This document shows positions 1-9,776 of a stretch of DNA of 21,134 nucleotides, piece by piece. A program made the position numbers and the translations under genes. The stretch is from Ettlia oleoabundans (taxonomy: Eukaryota > Chlorophyta > Chlorophyceae > Chlamydomonadales). The notes beneath the pieces were generated by a model. It saw nothing but the letters and a program-made list of their open reading frames with translations, was not told the DNA's origin and ran no database searches. Within the stretch, counting starts at the first letter, position 1, and each line of letters starts with the position of its first letter. Location of the stretch: NCBI GenBank assembly GCA_019693395.1, contig JAAMXP010004244.1, positions 4,359-25,492 on the forward strand, read 5' to 3'.

Positions 1-232
1 GGCTTATCATGCAATAGATAAGTGAGAAAAGTGAGTGCAAGGGTGCAACCTTTGTAGCACCGACATACTCGCTCCCAAGCGCAACCTGCCATGCACCAGC
101 CATCCCAGCGATGTGCCTCACCCGGACTCCCCCCCATCACTTTGTGCGTGTGCAACAAAAGCGTGTGACAAAACCCTGCAGCCGCAGCAGCACAGAAGCG
201 TCTGCCAGCTGCACCGTCCCGCTCCCCCTCAC

Positions 233-3200
233 CTCTTTTTGTGCCCGCGCGTCCTGCAGCCCTTCCCTCAGCCGCCCAATCTTCAGCTCTGCCGCCTTGA
301 TCTGCCTGTGCGCCTCCCTGGCCTGCTGACGAAGCGCCTCCAGCTCAGCCGCCAGCTGGCTGGCATGCGCATTGTAGTTGGTGAGGAAGGTGGCCTGCGG
401 GGTAATGTTTGGGTGGGGAGTGAGGATGTATTGCTTGGGAAACAGACTGAGACGGGAGCAAGTTTTAATGCTTGTTGGGGCAAGCCGGTGGGGGAGGACG
501 GCAGCCATTGCGGGAGCAAACGTTGATGGTTAAAGGAGTGGCTTGTGGTAAGGACATCAAATTCTAATACTTAACATCATCGTTCATAAGTGGCCCGTTT
601 CAAAGCAGCTTGCTCCCATCATGCCAGTGTCAGCACCCTCCTCCGCTTGAACGTACACGCCACCATCACTCCTACACTCCAATCCACCCACCTTATCATC
701 CGTGGCCTGCTTCAGAGCGGCCTGCTCCCGTGCCAGCTCCTCAGCAGCAGCTCCCAGCTCAGCTAGCTGACCTGGCATGCCCTCCAGAGCAGCAGCCACC
801 TTGGCCACCGCCTCCGCCTGATCCTCAACCAACGCCCACATCAGCACCTGTTGTGAGACACGCGATGGAGCAGAAAATGATAGGGTTGGACAGGTTGACC
901 AAAAGCAAGGAACAGCCAGCTATGCGCAGCAGCTCAAAACATATATTTGTCTTTACATCGAGGGCAGTAGGGCAAGCTTTGGACTCGCAGCACCCTGCCT
1001 CCTTCTCCCTCGTTATCTGCCCAGCTGGCATGATACAGACCATGAACTCATTGCCATCCCCTCTCCTTGAAAACTGTTGCCAGATCCAGTACCTCATGGC
1101 ACATTCTGATTGCACCTGCACGCACCTTTTCAAGCTGCTCCACCTCCTCCCGCCACCCCTGTATGCCCTCCAGCGCGCGAATGCGCTTCTGCAGCTCGCT
1201 GTGTTCTGCCACCATGGCCTCATAGTCTCCGCGGATCTGCACAGGTGAGCCAGGGGTGGGTGGTTGTGCAGGTTAAGTCAGGTGGGTGGTTGTGTAAACG
1301 AAAACACAGGACGTTGTGAGGAACATTGCAGTGAAGGAGCAGAGCCGGGCAGGTGAAAGTAGGGCTGGGGCAAACAGAAGCATGCGTTATTTGTAGGTCC
1401 TTGCACAGCTGAATCATTTGCAGGCCCCCCCACTGGCTAACTTCTTCCCCCTGGCTGCATGATAATTAGGCCTCCCCTGCACTGGCTAGTTGTACCCTCG
1501 CCCACCTGTGCCACCGCCTCATCCATGCGTCGCACTTGGGCCTTGCTAATTTCCAGGCTGTAGCTGATCTGCTCCAGGCTGGTGGCCTCCATGTACAGAG
1601 CGTACTTTTCCTGGTCGCTCTGCAGTACAGACATGTAGAGAAAAAAATGGTCAGCATAAAGTGCATCCATGTACAGAGCGTACTTCTCCTGTTTGGTCTG
1701 CGATACAGGTCTGACAAGGAATTGAAGAAAGCAAGAAAGACGTTTAGGATGAGTGTGGGCCCCATGCACAGCGCCTACTTCTCCTGGTACTCTGTGGGGC
1801 AAGTTGGTAAGAAAGGAGATGTCGGGCAAGTTGGTAAGGAAGAAGAAACAAAGCTGACCAATGTGCGGTGCCCCTCTTGCGCACTTGTAGACCCTGCCTA
1901 CTTCTGCTGGGACAGGCATGAGGATGGGACAGGCTGTGCCCGGTCGATTTCGCTGAAGTCTGCCGGCCTGCCAGCCTACCTTGTTGCTGCTGCCAGCCAG
2001 GAAATTCCGGGCAGTGTCCTGAGTCATCACACAGACCTGCACAACACACAGACATGAACACACATGGTAACAACAGTTGACAGGCTGATGTTCTCGCTTT
2101 AACTGTCCTTGACTGAGCTGTACGAACCATGTGAGAGGAACCAGGCAGCTGCTGCAAAAGAATCTCAGCCCTAACAAAACCACAGATTGATGTTCGGCCC
2201 GACCCACCGGGTTGGATGCATTGAGGCCCAGCGTCTGCAGCATTGCATCCAGGTCCTCCCGCTTGCGCCCTTGGATCCTGCACGACGAGGCAGCACCGAC
2301 AAACAGGCAGTTTGACCACGGGGAACCAAACCCAACAAGCACATACAGCCAGCGCATAAAAGCGTCTACGGAGGGCCGCCCTGCAAGTCCCAGGCGCATT
2401 GCAGGATAAATGTTGCAAGGACCTTAATACCTCCTGGAAAGATATTAAAGCGCCTGTGTCTTACGACCGACAGCTGTCTGAAAGCAATAACTTCTGCCTA
2501 CCTGCCGGCTTGGTCCTTGAGGGCGTAGGAGGAGGCGGTCCCAATGCGTGAGATGCGCCGCTCCACCGTGATGGTGTCGCCTGCGAGTTGGGCAGGTGCG
2601 CGGGCAGGAAGGTAGGCAGGCAAGCAGGTAGAAAGCAGGCCGGCAGGTGGACACAAACATTACCCCCTTTCAACCTGGGGGACACACCCAAGTCAGCTGT
2701 GTGTAAACACCATCGTTAGCAAAAATTCAACAAGGATGAATGCAGCAATGGCCCGCTTACCAAATACGGAATGGCGGTAGGCATCGAAGCCCTTGTATGG
2801 TCGGTTGTGCACTGCATGGCGCAGGAGGGAGCCCCCCAGAGACAAGGGCTGGGAGAAAGCAGAGGTTGGGGGGAGGCTTTGCTGCAAAATTCAGTGAGGC
2901 ATGACGCAAGGAGACGCCACATTGTTATGGAGCTGAGGGCTCGTGTGCCTGCAAACCCATCAACCCAAGCTTACATGTCACGCGTATGATGGTTTCGTCA
3001 GCGCCGGTTCTGATGAACTGCAAGCACAGAAGAAAGCTTGGCTGAAAGTGTAAGTTCAAACCTGCAACGGGGCATTCTGATATGCACAGGCAGCAAAACA
3101 TCCTGCATGCCTTGTGATTATGCGGAGATAGCTTGAAGGCTTGCACATTGCACAGAAAAGCAGGAAAACACAGGCTTGAGGTAAGGGAACACAACAGCGG

Positions 3201-5030
3201 GAAAGCTTGGGTGGTGGGGAATTACAGCTGCGAGGGAACGTGTCTGCTTTGGCGGCCTGCCTTGCCTTCTGGAAACTCTTGGCACGTCCGGTGTTGGTAG
3301 CCCGCACGCCCAAGCAGCACTGCAGCGCCTGAAGCACAGCCGACTTGCCGCTGCCGTTGGTGCCGCTGACAAACGTAACATGCTGCACAGAAGGCAAATT
3401 ATGTGTTGGGGTTGGGCGGATGGAGTGAGATGAGGGCATATGGCTGTGCAACCCAAATCATTTCTTTCCACCAATCCCATGCACCATTTCCCGCCAAATA
3501 TGCATACCTCTCCAAACTCCATGTTGAAGTTCTCGTGGCACATGAAATTGACCACCTCAATCTTCTTCAAATGCCCCGCCAGCCCCGTCGGCCGCATGCC
3601 GCCCTCAGCCAACGGGCAAACCTCCTGCAGGCAAAGGGTGATGGCTGGGCAGACATGCTAAGCGAGGTGAGAGTTGCAATCAACAGCATGGTTTTACTTG
3701 TTGGCATGGCAGCAACCCAATGTCAAACTGTTGGCCTGGCGGCAATACAAAGGCTCTCCGCTGGAGGGACAAAATCTAGCAACTGCCTGTGCAGCACCCA
3801 CAAACGCAGCAGCACGAGCCCATCTGGTACTGTGGTTCAGGCACCAACCTGCACGTACCTGGCTCTCAGAGGCCATGTTGGCGACCGCTGCCGCCGCCTG
3901 CGTGGCCTGCCGGATGCCAAAGCGTGAGCGAATGGCGGCGCCGTCGTCGCCCACAGCTGCCGCACGCTTGGCACCACGTGGGTCCTCGTATTGGAAATCC
4001 TCATCCACCCGCCGCTTGGCGTCCCGCCTGCACTTGAAGCAGCGCGAGTAGTGCATTACTCAAGCAGCACGAGTGGTGCATGCAAAGATGTGCTGGCAGA
4101 GGTTCAATAACTTGCATAATATAAGCAAGGGTGGCAAAGGGGCCAACAGGATCAAGTGAGAACATTGCATTGGGCTGCATCGTGCCATGAGCATAAGACG
4201 AAGGTATGACTACCTCACACTATCCAAGCGTGTCTAACTAGACGGCCACTGAAGCTAAGAAGGCACATATCACAGGCTGGCACATAGCCCGCAGTAGAAC
4301 CCAAGTCGCTGCCCGCAACTATCAACCACCCAACGCACCTGCTACGCCGCTCCTCGCCCGGTGCAGCAGCAGCGGTGGCTCCATTCCTGCTGCGAGCTGT
4401 GGCATCGCCAAGCACCCCCTCCACGCGCCGCCGTTTGGGCTGCGCGATTGGTGCCTTCCCGTTCTCATCATTCTCAACAGGGTCTTCGTGGCGGCTCCCG
4501 CAGGCGGCACCCGGCTGGGCTGCCTCCAGCACCTCCGCCTTTCGCCGCTGCACCCCTTCCTTGTCGAGCAGAAAGTGCTCCACCTCCTCCTGTGTCAGGT
4601 GCTCCTTGTCGCCATCATCATACCTGCATTTGGCAGAGTGAGGTGGGCAACAGAGTGTGAAAAGGCCTTATGGCGACGGGACAGCCGACGGCAGCTGCCC
4701 ACAATGCAACACACGAACAGGCGTGTGCTGCAAACAGTAGCGTGAAACCCTGATGGATTGCCGTCAAAGCGCTTTCACATGCCGTGCAGCCTCAGCTCAC
4801 CCAATGTGAAAGAGCATGGGCCAGTTGATCCCGTCTTTGTCCACACGATTGCTGTCCACCCTTTGGACAGTGCCGGAAAAGACGCCGCCTAGGAAGTCAT
4901 CGTCCGGCCCGAAAAACTTCTCAATCCTCTGCCCCAGGAATATGTCCCGGGCCTGCTGCAAAGTCAACATGCAAGACCGAAACGGTCGGCACTGATCTGC
5001 ATGGCAAGGAAACAGAAAAGACATTTGCAT
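233..5030 (-). CDS. SMC6: SMC6, structural maintenance of chromosomes protein 6 (N-terminal half, 3' end outside window)
   Basis: SMC6 pairs with SMC5 in the nuclear SMC5/6 complex, an ATPase that acts in recombinational repair and replication. Exons in coding order: 5030-4801, 4623-4339, 4027-3859, 3624-3508, 3382-3266, 3017-2975, 2811-2761, 2580-2502, 2277-2208, 2036-1980, 1619-1506, 1236-1126, 847-692, 394-233. They sum to 587 codons and every junction keeps phase. Diagnostic pieces are KKIEVVNFMCHENF, the Walker A loop SGTNGSGKSAVLQAL (around residue 274), FIRTGADETIIRVTLHNR, DTITVERRIS, NPVCVMTQDTARNFL, KYALYMEATSLEQI and the start of the long coiled coil (MWALVEDQAEAVAK). A Tudor-like domain and the NLS PKRRRV lie ahead of the head. 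Walker A normally sits near residue 60-80 in this family, so the N-terminus is unusually long. The start is uncertain: ATG at 5030 or 4970, and no upstream in-frame ATG was seen. Hinge, second coiled coil and Walker B lie left of the window, and 1-232 reads as intron. Family call is firm; exact start is weak. Confidence 0.92.
1589..1805 (-). repeat. Three tandem copies of the 5' end of an SMC6 exon with its acceptor
   Basis: The live exon begins at 1619 after CTGTACTGCAG and encodes SDQEKYALYMEA. A second copy (1667-1709) has an acceptor-like CTGTATCGCAG and encodes TKQEKYALYMDA. The reading frame from there into the live exon is open over exactly 78 bases (26 codons). A third copy (about 1762-1805) encodes YQEK, then a TAG stop, then ALCMGP, so it is decayed. 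Further upstream the intron repeats GGCAAGTTGGTAAG at about 1797 and 1828. This is a local tandem duplication of an intron-exon boundary; copy 2 could serve as an alternative acceptor. Confidence 0.85.
2587..2650 (-). repeat. CCTGCC-rich pyrimidine tract in an SMC6 intron
   Basis: On the minus strand this stretch reads as degenerate CCTG/CCTGCC units lying directly upstream of the acceptor of exon 2580-2502. It has the same relation to its gene as the (CCTG)n tracts of the plus-strand gene near 14805 and 16317. Confidence 0.7.
3266..3382 (-). other. SMC6 Walker A exon
   Basis: This 39-codon exon carries the nucleotide-binding P-loop GTNGSGKS followed by AVLQALQCCLGVRATNTGR, the head motif of SMC6-type ATPases. 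Its acceptor is TGTGCAG. Its donor is GCAAGG instead of GT, so the next intron (3265-3018) is of the GC-AG class. The splice yields SFQK-FIRTGADE, which matches the family order. Confidence 0.9.
4037..4081. repeat. 20-bp direct repeat beside an SMC6 acceptor
   Basis: AAGCAGCGCGAGTAGTGCAT and AAGCAGCACGAGTGGTGCAT lie 25 bases apart, differing at two positions. They fall in the intron just upstream of exon 4027-3859 on the minus strand, another short duplication at an intron-exon edge. Confidence 0.8.
4554..4943 (-). other. Tudor-like domain at the N-terminus of the SMC6 model
   Basis: Residues about 30-100 of the spliced SMC6 model read IFLGQRIEKFFG, then GGVFSGTVQRVDS, WPMLFHIGYDDGDKEHLTQE and EVEHFLL. 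The pattern of a GxR...F.G start, a FxGTV strand and a closing YDDGD-E-L strand resembles Tudor-like modules of plant and algal chromatin proteins, which bind methylated histone tails or similar ligands. The domain is split by the intron 4624-4800, whose donor and acceptor rebuild the GG|G codon. The downstream junctions to the ATPase head (4339/4027 and 3859/3624) also keep phase. Resemblance is by pattern only; no alignment was run. Confidence 0.6.
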
Positions 5031-5416
5031 TGGTTGTTGCGTTCGCACGACGGCAGGCGACGCTTGCGGTGCCACCGCTTGAATGTGCTCCCGCTGCACA
5101 GCGGCTGGGGCCGCAATTCTTCGTGTATCACCGGGGTAAAGCCTCGTTTTTCAAGATCACGGGGCGCTGGCAGCGGCGAGTGCGCCCAGAGTAGCCCAAA
5201 CGCTCCGTTCAAGTGAGCTTGTCAACGACAGGCTGTTGCGCTGGGTACAGCTTTGTGAGACCGCATGATCGGTGATGGACAACGGACAAGGTTTTCGGGA
5301 CCCAAACAGGCGGAGAGGTCGTCAGCTCGCCAGCAGTACGCTTGGCGAGGAGTACAAATTTGGCTCTGCAAAAACAGCGGCGCCGCACAATTTATTAAGC
5401 ATCTACGGAAGCCAGC
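5031..5416. promoter_or_regulatory. Divergent intergenic region between SMC6 and the Rieske gene
   Basis: This gap of about 390 bases separates the two start codons, which point away from each other, so it must hold both promoters and both 5' leaders. An AT-rich stretch, TTTATTAA, lies about 20 bases before the Rieske ATG, too close to be a usual TATA box unless the leader is extremely short. I see no other clear motif. The call rests on gene orientation alone. Confidence 0.45.
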
Positions 5417-6827
5417 ATGATCGTCACCAGTGTTGCCGCCCGCCCCGCCGCCATAGCGGCCCGTCCATCCCACCGCACCTCTGTGCGCGTCCAGGTGAGC
5501 GCATTGTGATTAAAGGCTGTGCAAATCCATCGCTGCTGACCCGCTGGTTTAAAACCTCCGGTAGGAACGCGGCAGGGTTGTGGTGGCCCGTCAGCAGGGC
5601 CTAACGTCTTAGTAAAGCTAGATCAACAGTTTCTCTCATTGACCTTGTGGCTGCCTGGTTTGGGCAGCCGCGCCCCGACCACGACAGGGAATCCCGCCCA
5701 TGCGCCTGTGACAGCGGAGGGTCCCTTGCAGGCAAGCGTGGTTGCTGTGTGGTTGTGACTTGGCGTATGAAACCCATGCTATGCTGATTGCTACAGGCGG
5801 CATGGACCTCTTCTGGTGTGAAGGATCATGAACTGGGTGCTGCCGGCGGCAAGAAGGTGGGGTACGCAGCCCCTCATTCCATTGCCCTGCTGTTCTGGAA
5901 GCCGGCAGCTTGGCCTCTCTGAGCTAGGGCATCCCATGAATCAATCAACCATTGTGCAGCTGAGCTTCTTGTTGTGTTTTTGCTAACGAAGAATGATGCT
6001 GTTCTTGGTGCTGCAGGTGGTGGAGATTGATGGCCAGCGCATCCTGCTGGCTGCAGTGGGTGAGGAAGTGAAGGCTGTGAGCAACAAGTGCAGCCACCTG
6101 GGGCTGCCGCTGGTGGGCAAGACCGCCGTATTCCAGGCTGAGATCTCAGATGGGTGAGCCCGTGCAGCTGCTGGACGTTGCTCCCCATGCAGCAATCAGC
6201 TGGCAGCACCCCAGTTAGACAGCACGGGGCCCCTGGCCCAGCTGGCTGCTCTGGGCTGCTTTGCTTGCACCCTGACAAGCTTCATGGGTTCACGCCCGCA
6301 TCAAGAGCGTGGTTGCCTATGAGGCCAGCATAATGTACCACCTGCCGGGCGCGTGTGGGTGCTGGATGGCTACATCCACCGCCCCCCGGGAATCTGATTC
6401 CTCCTTTCATCACATGGCTGAAGCTTCCTTCACCACCCACATCATGCAGCTGCGTCACCTGCCCTGCACATGGCACCAAGTTTGACCTGGAATCCGGCAA
6501 GCCGGTGGGCGAGTGGTGCCCCAAGATGCCCAACCTCCCACTGGTGAGGGCCAGCTGCTGCGCATAATTTTCAAACCAAATGAGTGGTCACATTCGCTGC
6601 TTTTGAAAGTTTCTCTGCATGCTTTTTTTTTTGTTGTTGTTGTTGTCTTTTGTAGTGGGCATAATGTCGTTGGGTGCTGCTTGAAGTCTGCTGCCAGAGC
6701 TTGCACCGCTTCTGCCACAGCCTCTGCTGCCTTGCAGATTGGAAAAATTGGTGACACCCCCAAGCCTTTGCCCACCTTTGGTGCCCGTGTCGATGAGAAA
6801 ACCGGCATGATTGAAGTCAATGTCTGA
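5417..6827 (+). CDS. Plastid-targeted Rieske [2Fe-2S] ferredoxin-like protein
   Basis: Five exons (5417-5494, 5797-5856, 6017-6153, 6450-6543, 6738-6827) join in phase into 152 residues. Exon 1 encodes a 26-residue leader rich in Ala, Arg, Ser and Thr ending VRVQ, typical of an algal chloroplast transit peptide. The body carries both Rieske half-motifs: CSHLG (Cys71, His73) and CPAHGTKFD (Cys96, His99). These residues are expected to bind a [2Fe-2S] cluster. The tail contains GEWCPKMPNLPL and ends TGMIEVNV. The order DGC..CP...FDL..G..EW.PK.P recalls the plastid PSB33/TEF5 Rieske-like family. This protein, however, keeps all four ligands and lacks the C-terminal membrane segment of the plant PSB33, so it is probably a soluble stromal electron carrier or a shorter relative. 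Exact orthology is not settled. ATG 5417 is chosen because it opens the transit peptide. Confidence 0.9.
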
Positions 6828-7705
6828 GCTGCCTGGCATTTGGTGGCTGCGTTGGAACATACCTGTCTGGTGTCCTGTGTTGCATTTCTCGCAGTCCCTA
6901 CCCGTTCACCCAGCCGTCCCTGCCCAGGAAGGCCCCAGTTTGGCAAAACCGAGAAGAAAATTTGCTGAAAGTTATCAACGAATCTTTGACCGTCGCCCTG
7001 TTGACTGGCCCATGCTTTGCAGTCTTTGAGTTATGCAGTGTCCCGCCCAGCTTGTTTTGCATGGCACATACATGGCTGAGCAGCGTTTTGCTGCTGCACA
7101 GACCAGTAATGCTGGCCTTTAACCGTGATGGCCAAAACTCCGTTGCTAGATTGGGTGGTAGCAAACCCGGGCAAACCGGTTCAGGAGTGTTGGACAGCAG
7201 GGCACATGTGTTGTACAAGCCAATGGAAGCGGCGTGCAAGCTAGCATCAGCGCATAGCAGGGGGAGCACATTAATCTCCTTCGATGCTTGTTCCCCGATT
7301 TATTGTCTCTGTGTAGATGATTGTGGGGGCAGTAAGGCTAGGGGGCTTGTTCGAGCGACCGCGATTACACCGAAGGAGGCCTGTGATCGAGGCCCTCGCC
7401 CTTATGTAAAATAGGTATATGGTCGATGCTGGATCGCTTCCAATGTGCTGCGTTGTGTGCGCTCCAGTGAGGAGGAAACGCTAGTGCGCTTGTGTTTGCA
7501 GTGCATATCTGGTTGCCCAGCTCTCGGGGGTGATCCTTTCAAGTCCAGGCATCGTGCAGTCTACAGCGAACCGCCCGGCGTGCCGGCCCAGCGTGGCTGT
7601 TTCAACCTGCCGGGTGGCGGGCCACTGGCGGCGCTAGAAATTCTCTCGCTTCACTGGCCACACTCCTTGTTTGTGCAGGGCGGTAGAAGCTGTGTGTGAG
7701 GCGGC
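6828..7705. other. 3' UTR of the Rieske gene and intergenic DNA
   Basis: No coding exon can be supported here. TGTAA, the usual green-algal polyadenylation signal, occurs at 7405-7409 (within CTTATGTAAAAT), which would give a 3' UTR of about 580 bases. The rest, up to ATG 7706, would be the promoter and leader of the next gene. Confidence 0.55.
7405..7409 (+). other. Putative polyadenylation signal TGTAA
   Basis: It is the first TGTAA seen downstream of the Rieske stop codon on the plus strand. The motif is the known chlorophyte polyadenylation signal and normally lies 10-25 bases before the cleavage site. The pentamer also occurs by chance inside introns of this window, so support is modest. 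Confidence 0.5.
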
Positions 7706-9776
7706 ATGCCTCCCCGCGATACTAGCTATGCCTACAGCAAGCCGCAGATCATTCAAGATGTAGTGGAGGACAGCGGGGGCAGTAGCGACAGCGACGTGCC
7801 AAGCTTGACCACCCATGAAGGGTACGACAGCGATTTTAGCGACGAAGAAGAAGCGTCGGTGTCTCAGCCAGCTCGGCAGGAGGGAGTCCTAGGACACCAA
7901 TGGTCTCCTGCCGGTGAGGCCGGGCGGGAGTAGTTGTGGAACAGGCAACAGCAGCAGCCGCAGCAGCGTGGTGTTGCAAAAGGCGGCTATACAGTCATTT
8001 TAGGCCAAGGTCGCTTCTGTTGCTGCCAGCCTGAGAGGAAAGGCAGCAATGCATCCAACGGCATCCAACGGACCGCCAGTCCCTCAGTAGCCGTTTGCCA
8101 CGCTTTCTTCCTTTCTACTGCAGACTCTTCGGATGATGATGACAAGGCTGGAGTTCCACCGCACCGTAGAGCATCACGCCAAGGCAGCCAGAACCAGCCC
8201 CTTAGTCAGCCGCCTGCTCCTGGAAAGCAGCATGAAGCGGAACCCAAGCAGCCAGAAGGACAGCAGGGCGGCCCCATGCCTGCCCCGCCGCCGCTTATGA
8301 AGGTGAGTGGTGTTGGTTGGTGGCTGCCTAGCGAGCATTCTTATGGAAGTTTTTGGCTGCATGTACTGATGTCACCCACAGTTCCCTGTGCTTTGGGGTG
8401 TATATCAAAACACTGTGGCTAAGGTTTGTGGCATGCTGCAGAGTTTGGCCAATTGAAGTAGCCTAAATGCCCAACTGTGCCGCAGGGAAGCAGTGACGAT
8501 GCCAGCGACGCTGATTCTGACGATGACATGCCAGGACTGGTGTCTGATAATGACAAGGGCAAGGCAGATTATGGCGATCAATCAGAGGGTGACCTGCGTG
8601 AGGGATTGGTTTCTGGAGATTATAGTGAAGATGATTTGGTCCAACAGATTCAAAGCAAGCCGAGGCCAAAAAGCGGCGAGCCCTTTATCCGAGGTGCGCA
8701 ATCGCCTGGTTGCACTCACGTGTCAGCGTAGCGGATTTTCGAACAGTTTGCATGCATGTTTGCAACACCTCAAAATGTGTTGAGCATGCTCCTCGCACAT
8801 GCTAATCCCCCCCTTTTTCTCCCTTTTTCTCTAGCTGACATGCTGTCCTGTCTGACACCTGAGCTATATGTGGTTGAGCTAGAAAATGTGCGGCATCTGC
8901 CCTCGGCTGTTGTCGCAGGCTTCATTGATGACGCTTACAAGAACGCGACGCCGGAGCGCAAGTCGCAGCCCTATGCTGCTGCAGGTATGGAGCTTGTTAA
9001 CGTGATATATTTTGGAGGTTCGGGGTTTGAAACACCAATGGGATGGCGTTGAACCTTTAAATTAATGGCCCTGCAGGTCTCTTGTTTATCTACAGCATGC
9101 CGACCTGTCTCGATAGCACATAATAGTTGTGTGGCTGTTGCGTGATCTCCAGCTGACTTGTCACAAGCCAACCCTGCTTTGCCACTTGCTTTGTGGCCTC
9201 GGTTGCTGACAGGCCTCCTGTGCCCTCTGATTGCCCCGGTAGGTGCCGAAGTACGGGAGAAAGTGCGGCGTAGCCGACTGCAGGCGCAGGCGCCGCCACC
9301 GCCTGCCCCACAGTTTGAGGCGGCGCAGCAGAGGAAGAAGAAGGGGGCGCCAGAGGCAGCTCAAGCCAAGAAGGAGAAGGTGGAGCAGGTTGAGGCTGAG
9401 TTGGCGCAATTGGAGGAGCTCAAGGCGGCATTGAAGGTAAAAGAAGAGTGAGTTGTCATTAGAGTAACTGATTGATTAGAGAGCAGCGGCGGCTTTTCAA
9501 GTATATGCTTGGCTGTTTACCTTGGCTTGCGCATGGGTTGCGGCCTGTCAGTTTCCAGGCTGCCTGGCGGGCTGGTGTAAATTTGTCAAGTGCTTGTCCT
9601 CCATGCGGTGCTGCTTGAGTATTGACAGTGCTTCTAGAGTGGGTGTCTCACTTTCTGGCCCTGCCTCACTTCCTGCCTCGGTTGTTTGGTTCGCCTGCAG
9701 GCAGCGCAAGGCTCTGCGGAAGAAGATGGGGCTGGATGAAGTCGAGGAGGTTGAAGTGGAGGACCCGGGTGGGTGA
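7706..9776 (+). CDS. Unrecognised acidic, coiled-coil protein (possibly the 5' part of the downstream RRM-RING gene)
   Basis: Exons 7706-7913, 8124-8302, 8486-8693, 8835-8984, 9243-9447 and 9701-9776 join in phase into 341 residues. An in-frame TGA at 7697 precedes ATG 7706. The first 200 residues are disordered and acidic, with clusters such as SDSDVPSL, DFSDEEE, SSDDDDK and DADSDDDMPGLVSD (possible casein kinase 2 sites), plus a Pro/Gln-rich segment. Exon 8835-8984 encodes a non-repetitive block (TPELYVVELENVRHLPSAVV, GFIDDAYKNATPERKSQPY) that looks folded, but I do not recognise it. The rest is a Lys/Glu-rich helical region (KKEKVEQVEAELAQLEEL, RKALRKKMGLDEVEEVEVED). The stop at 9774-9776 lies inside a good donor context (G|GTGGGT at 9769). 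Splicing there to 10842 also keeps phase, so this may be the N-terminus of the next gene. No function is proposed. Confidence 0.68.

Noticed and set aside
7326..7400. A TTCGA-containing segment considered as a tRNA remnant
   Set aside because: No acceptor stem, anticodon arm or correctly spaced T arm can be drawn around it.
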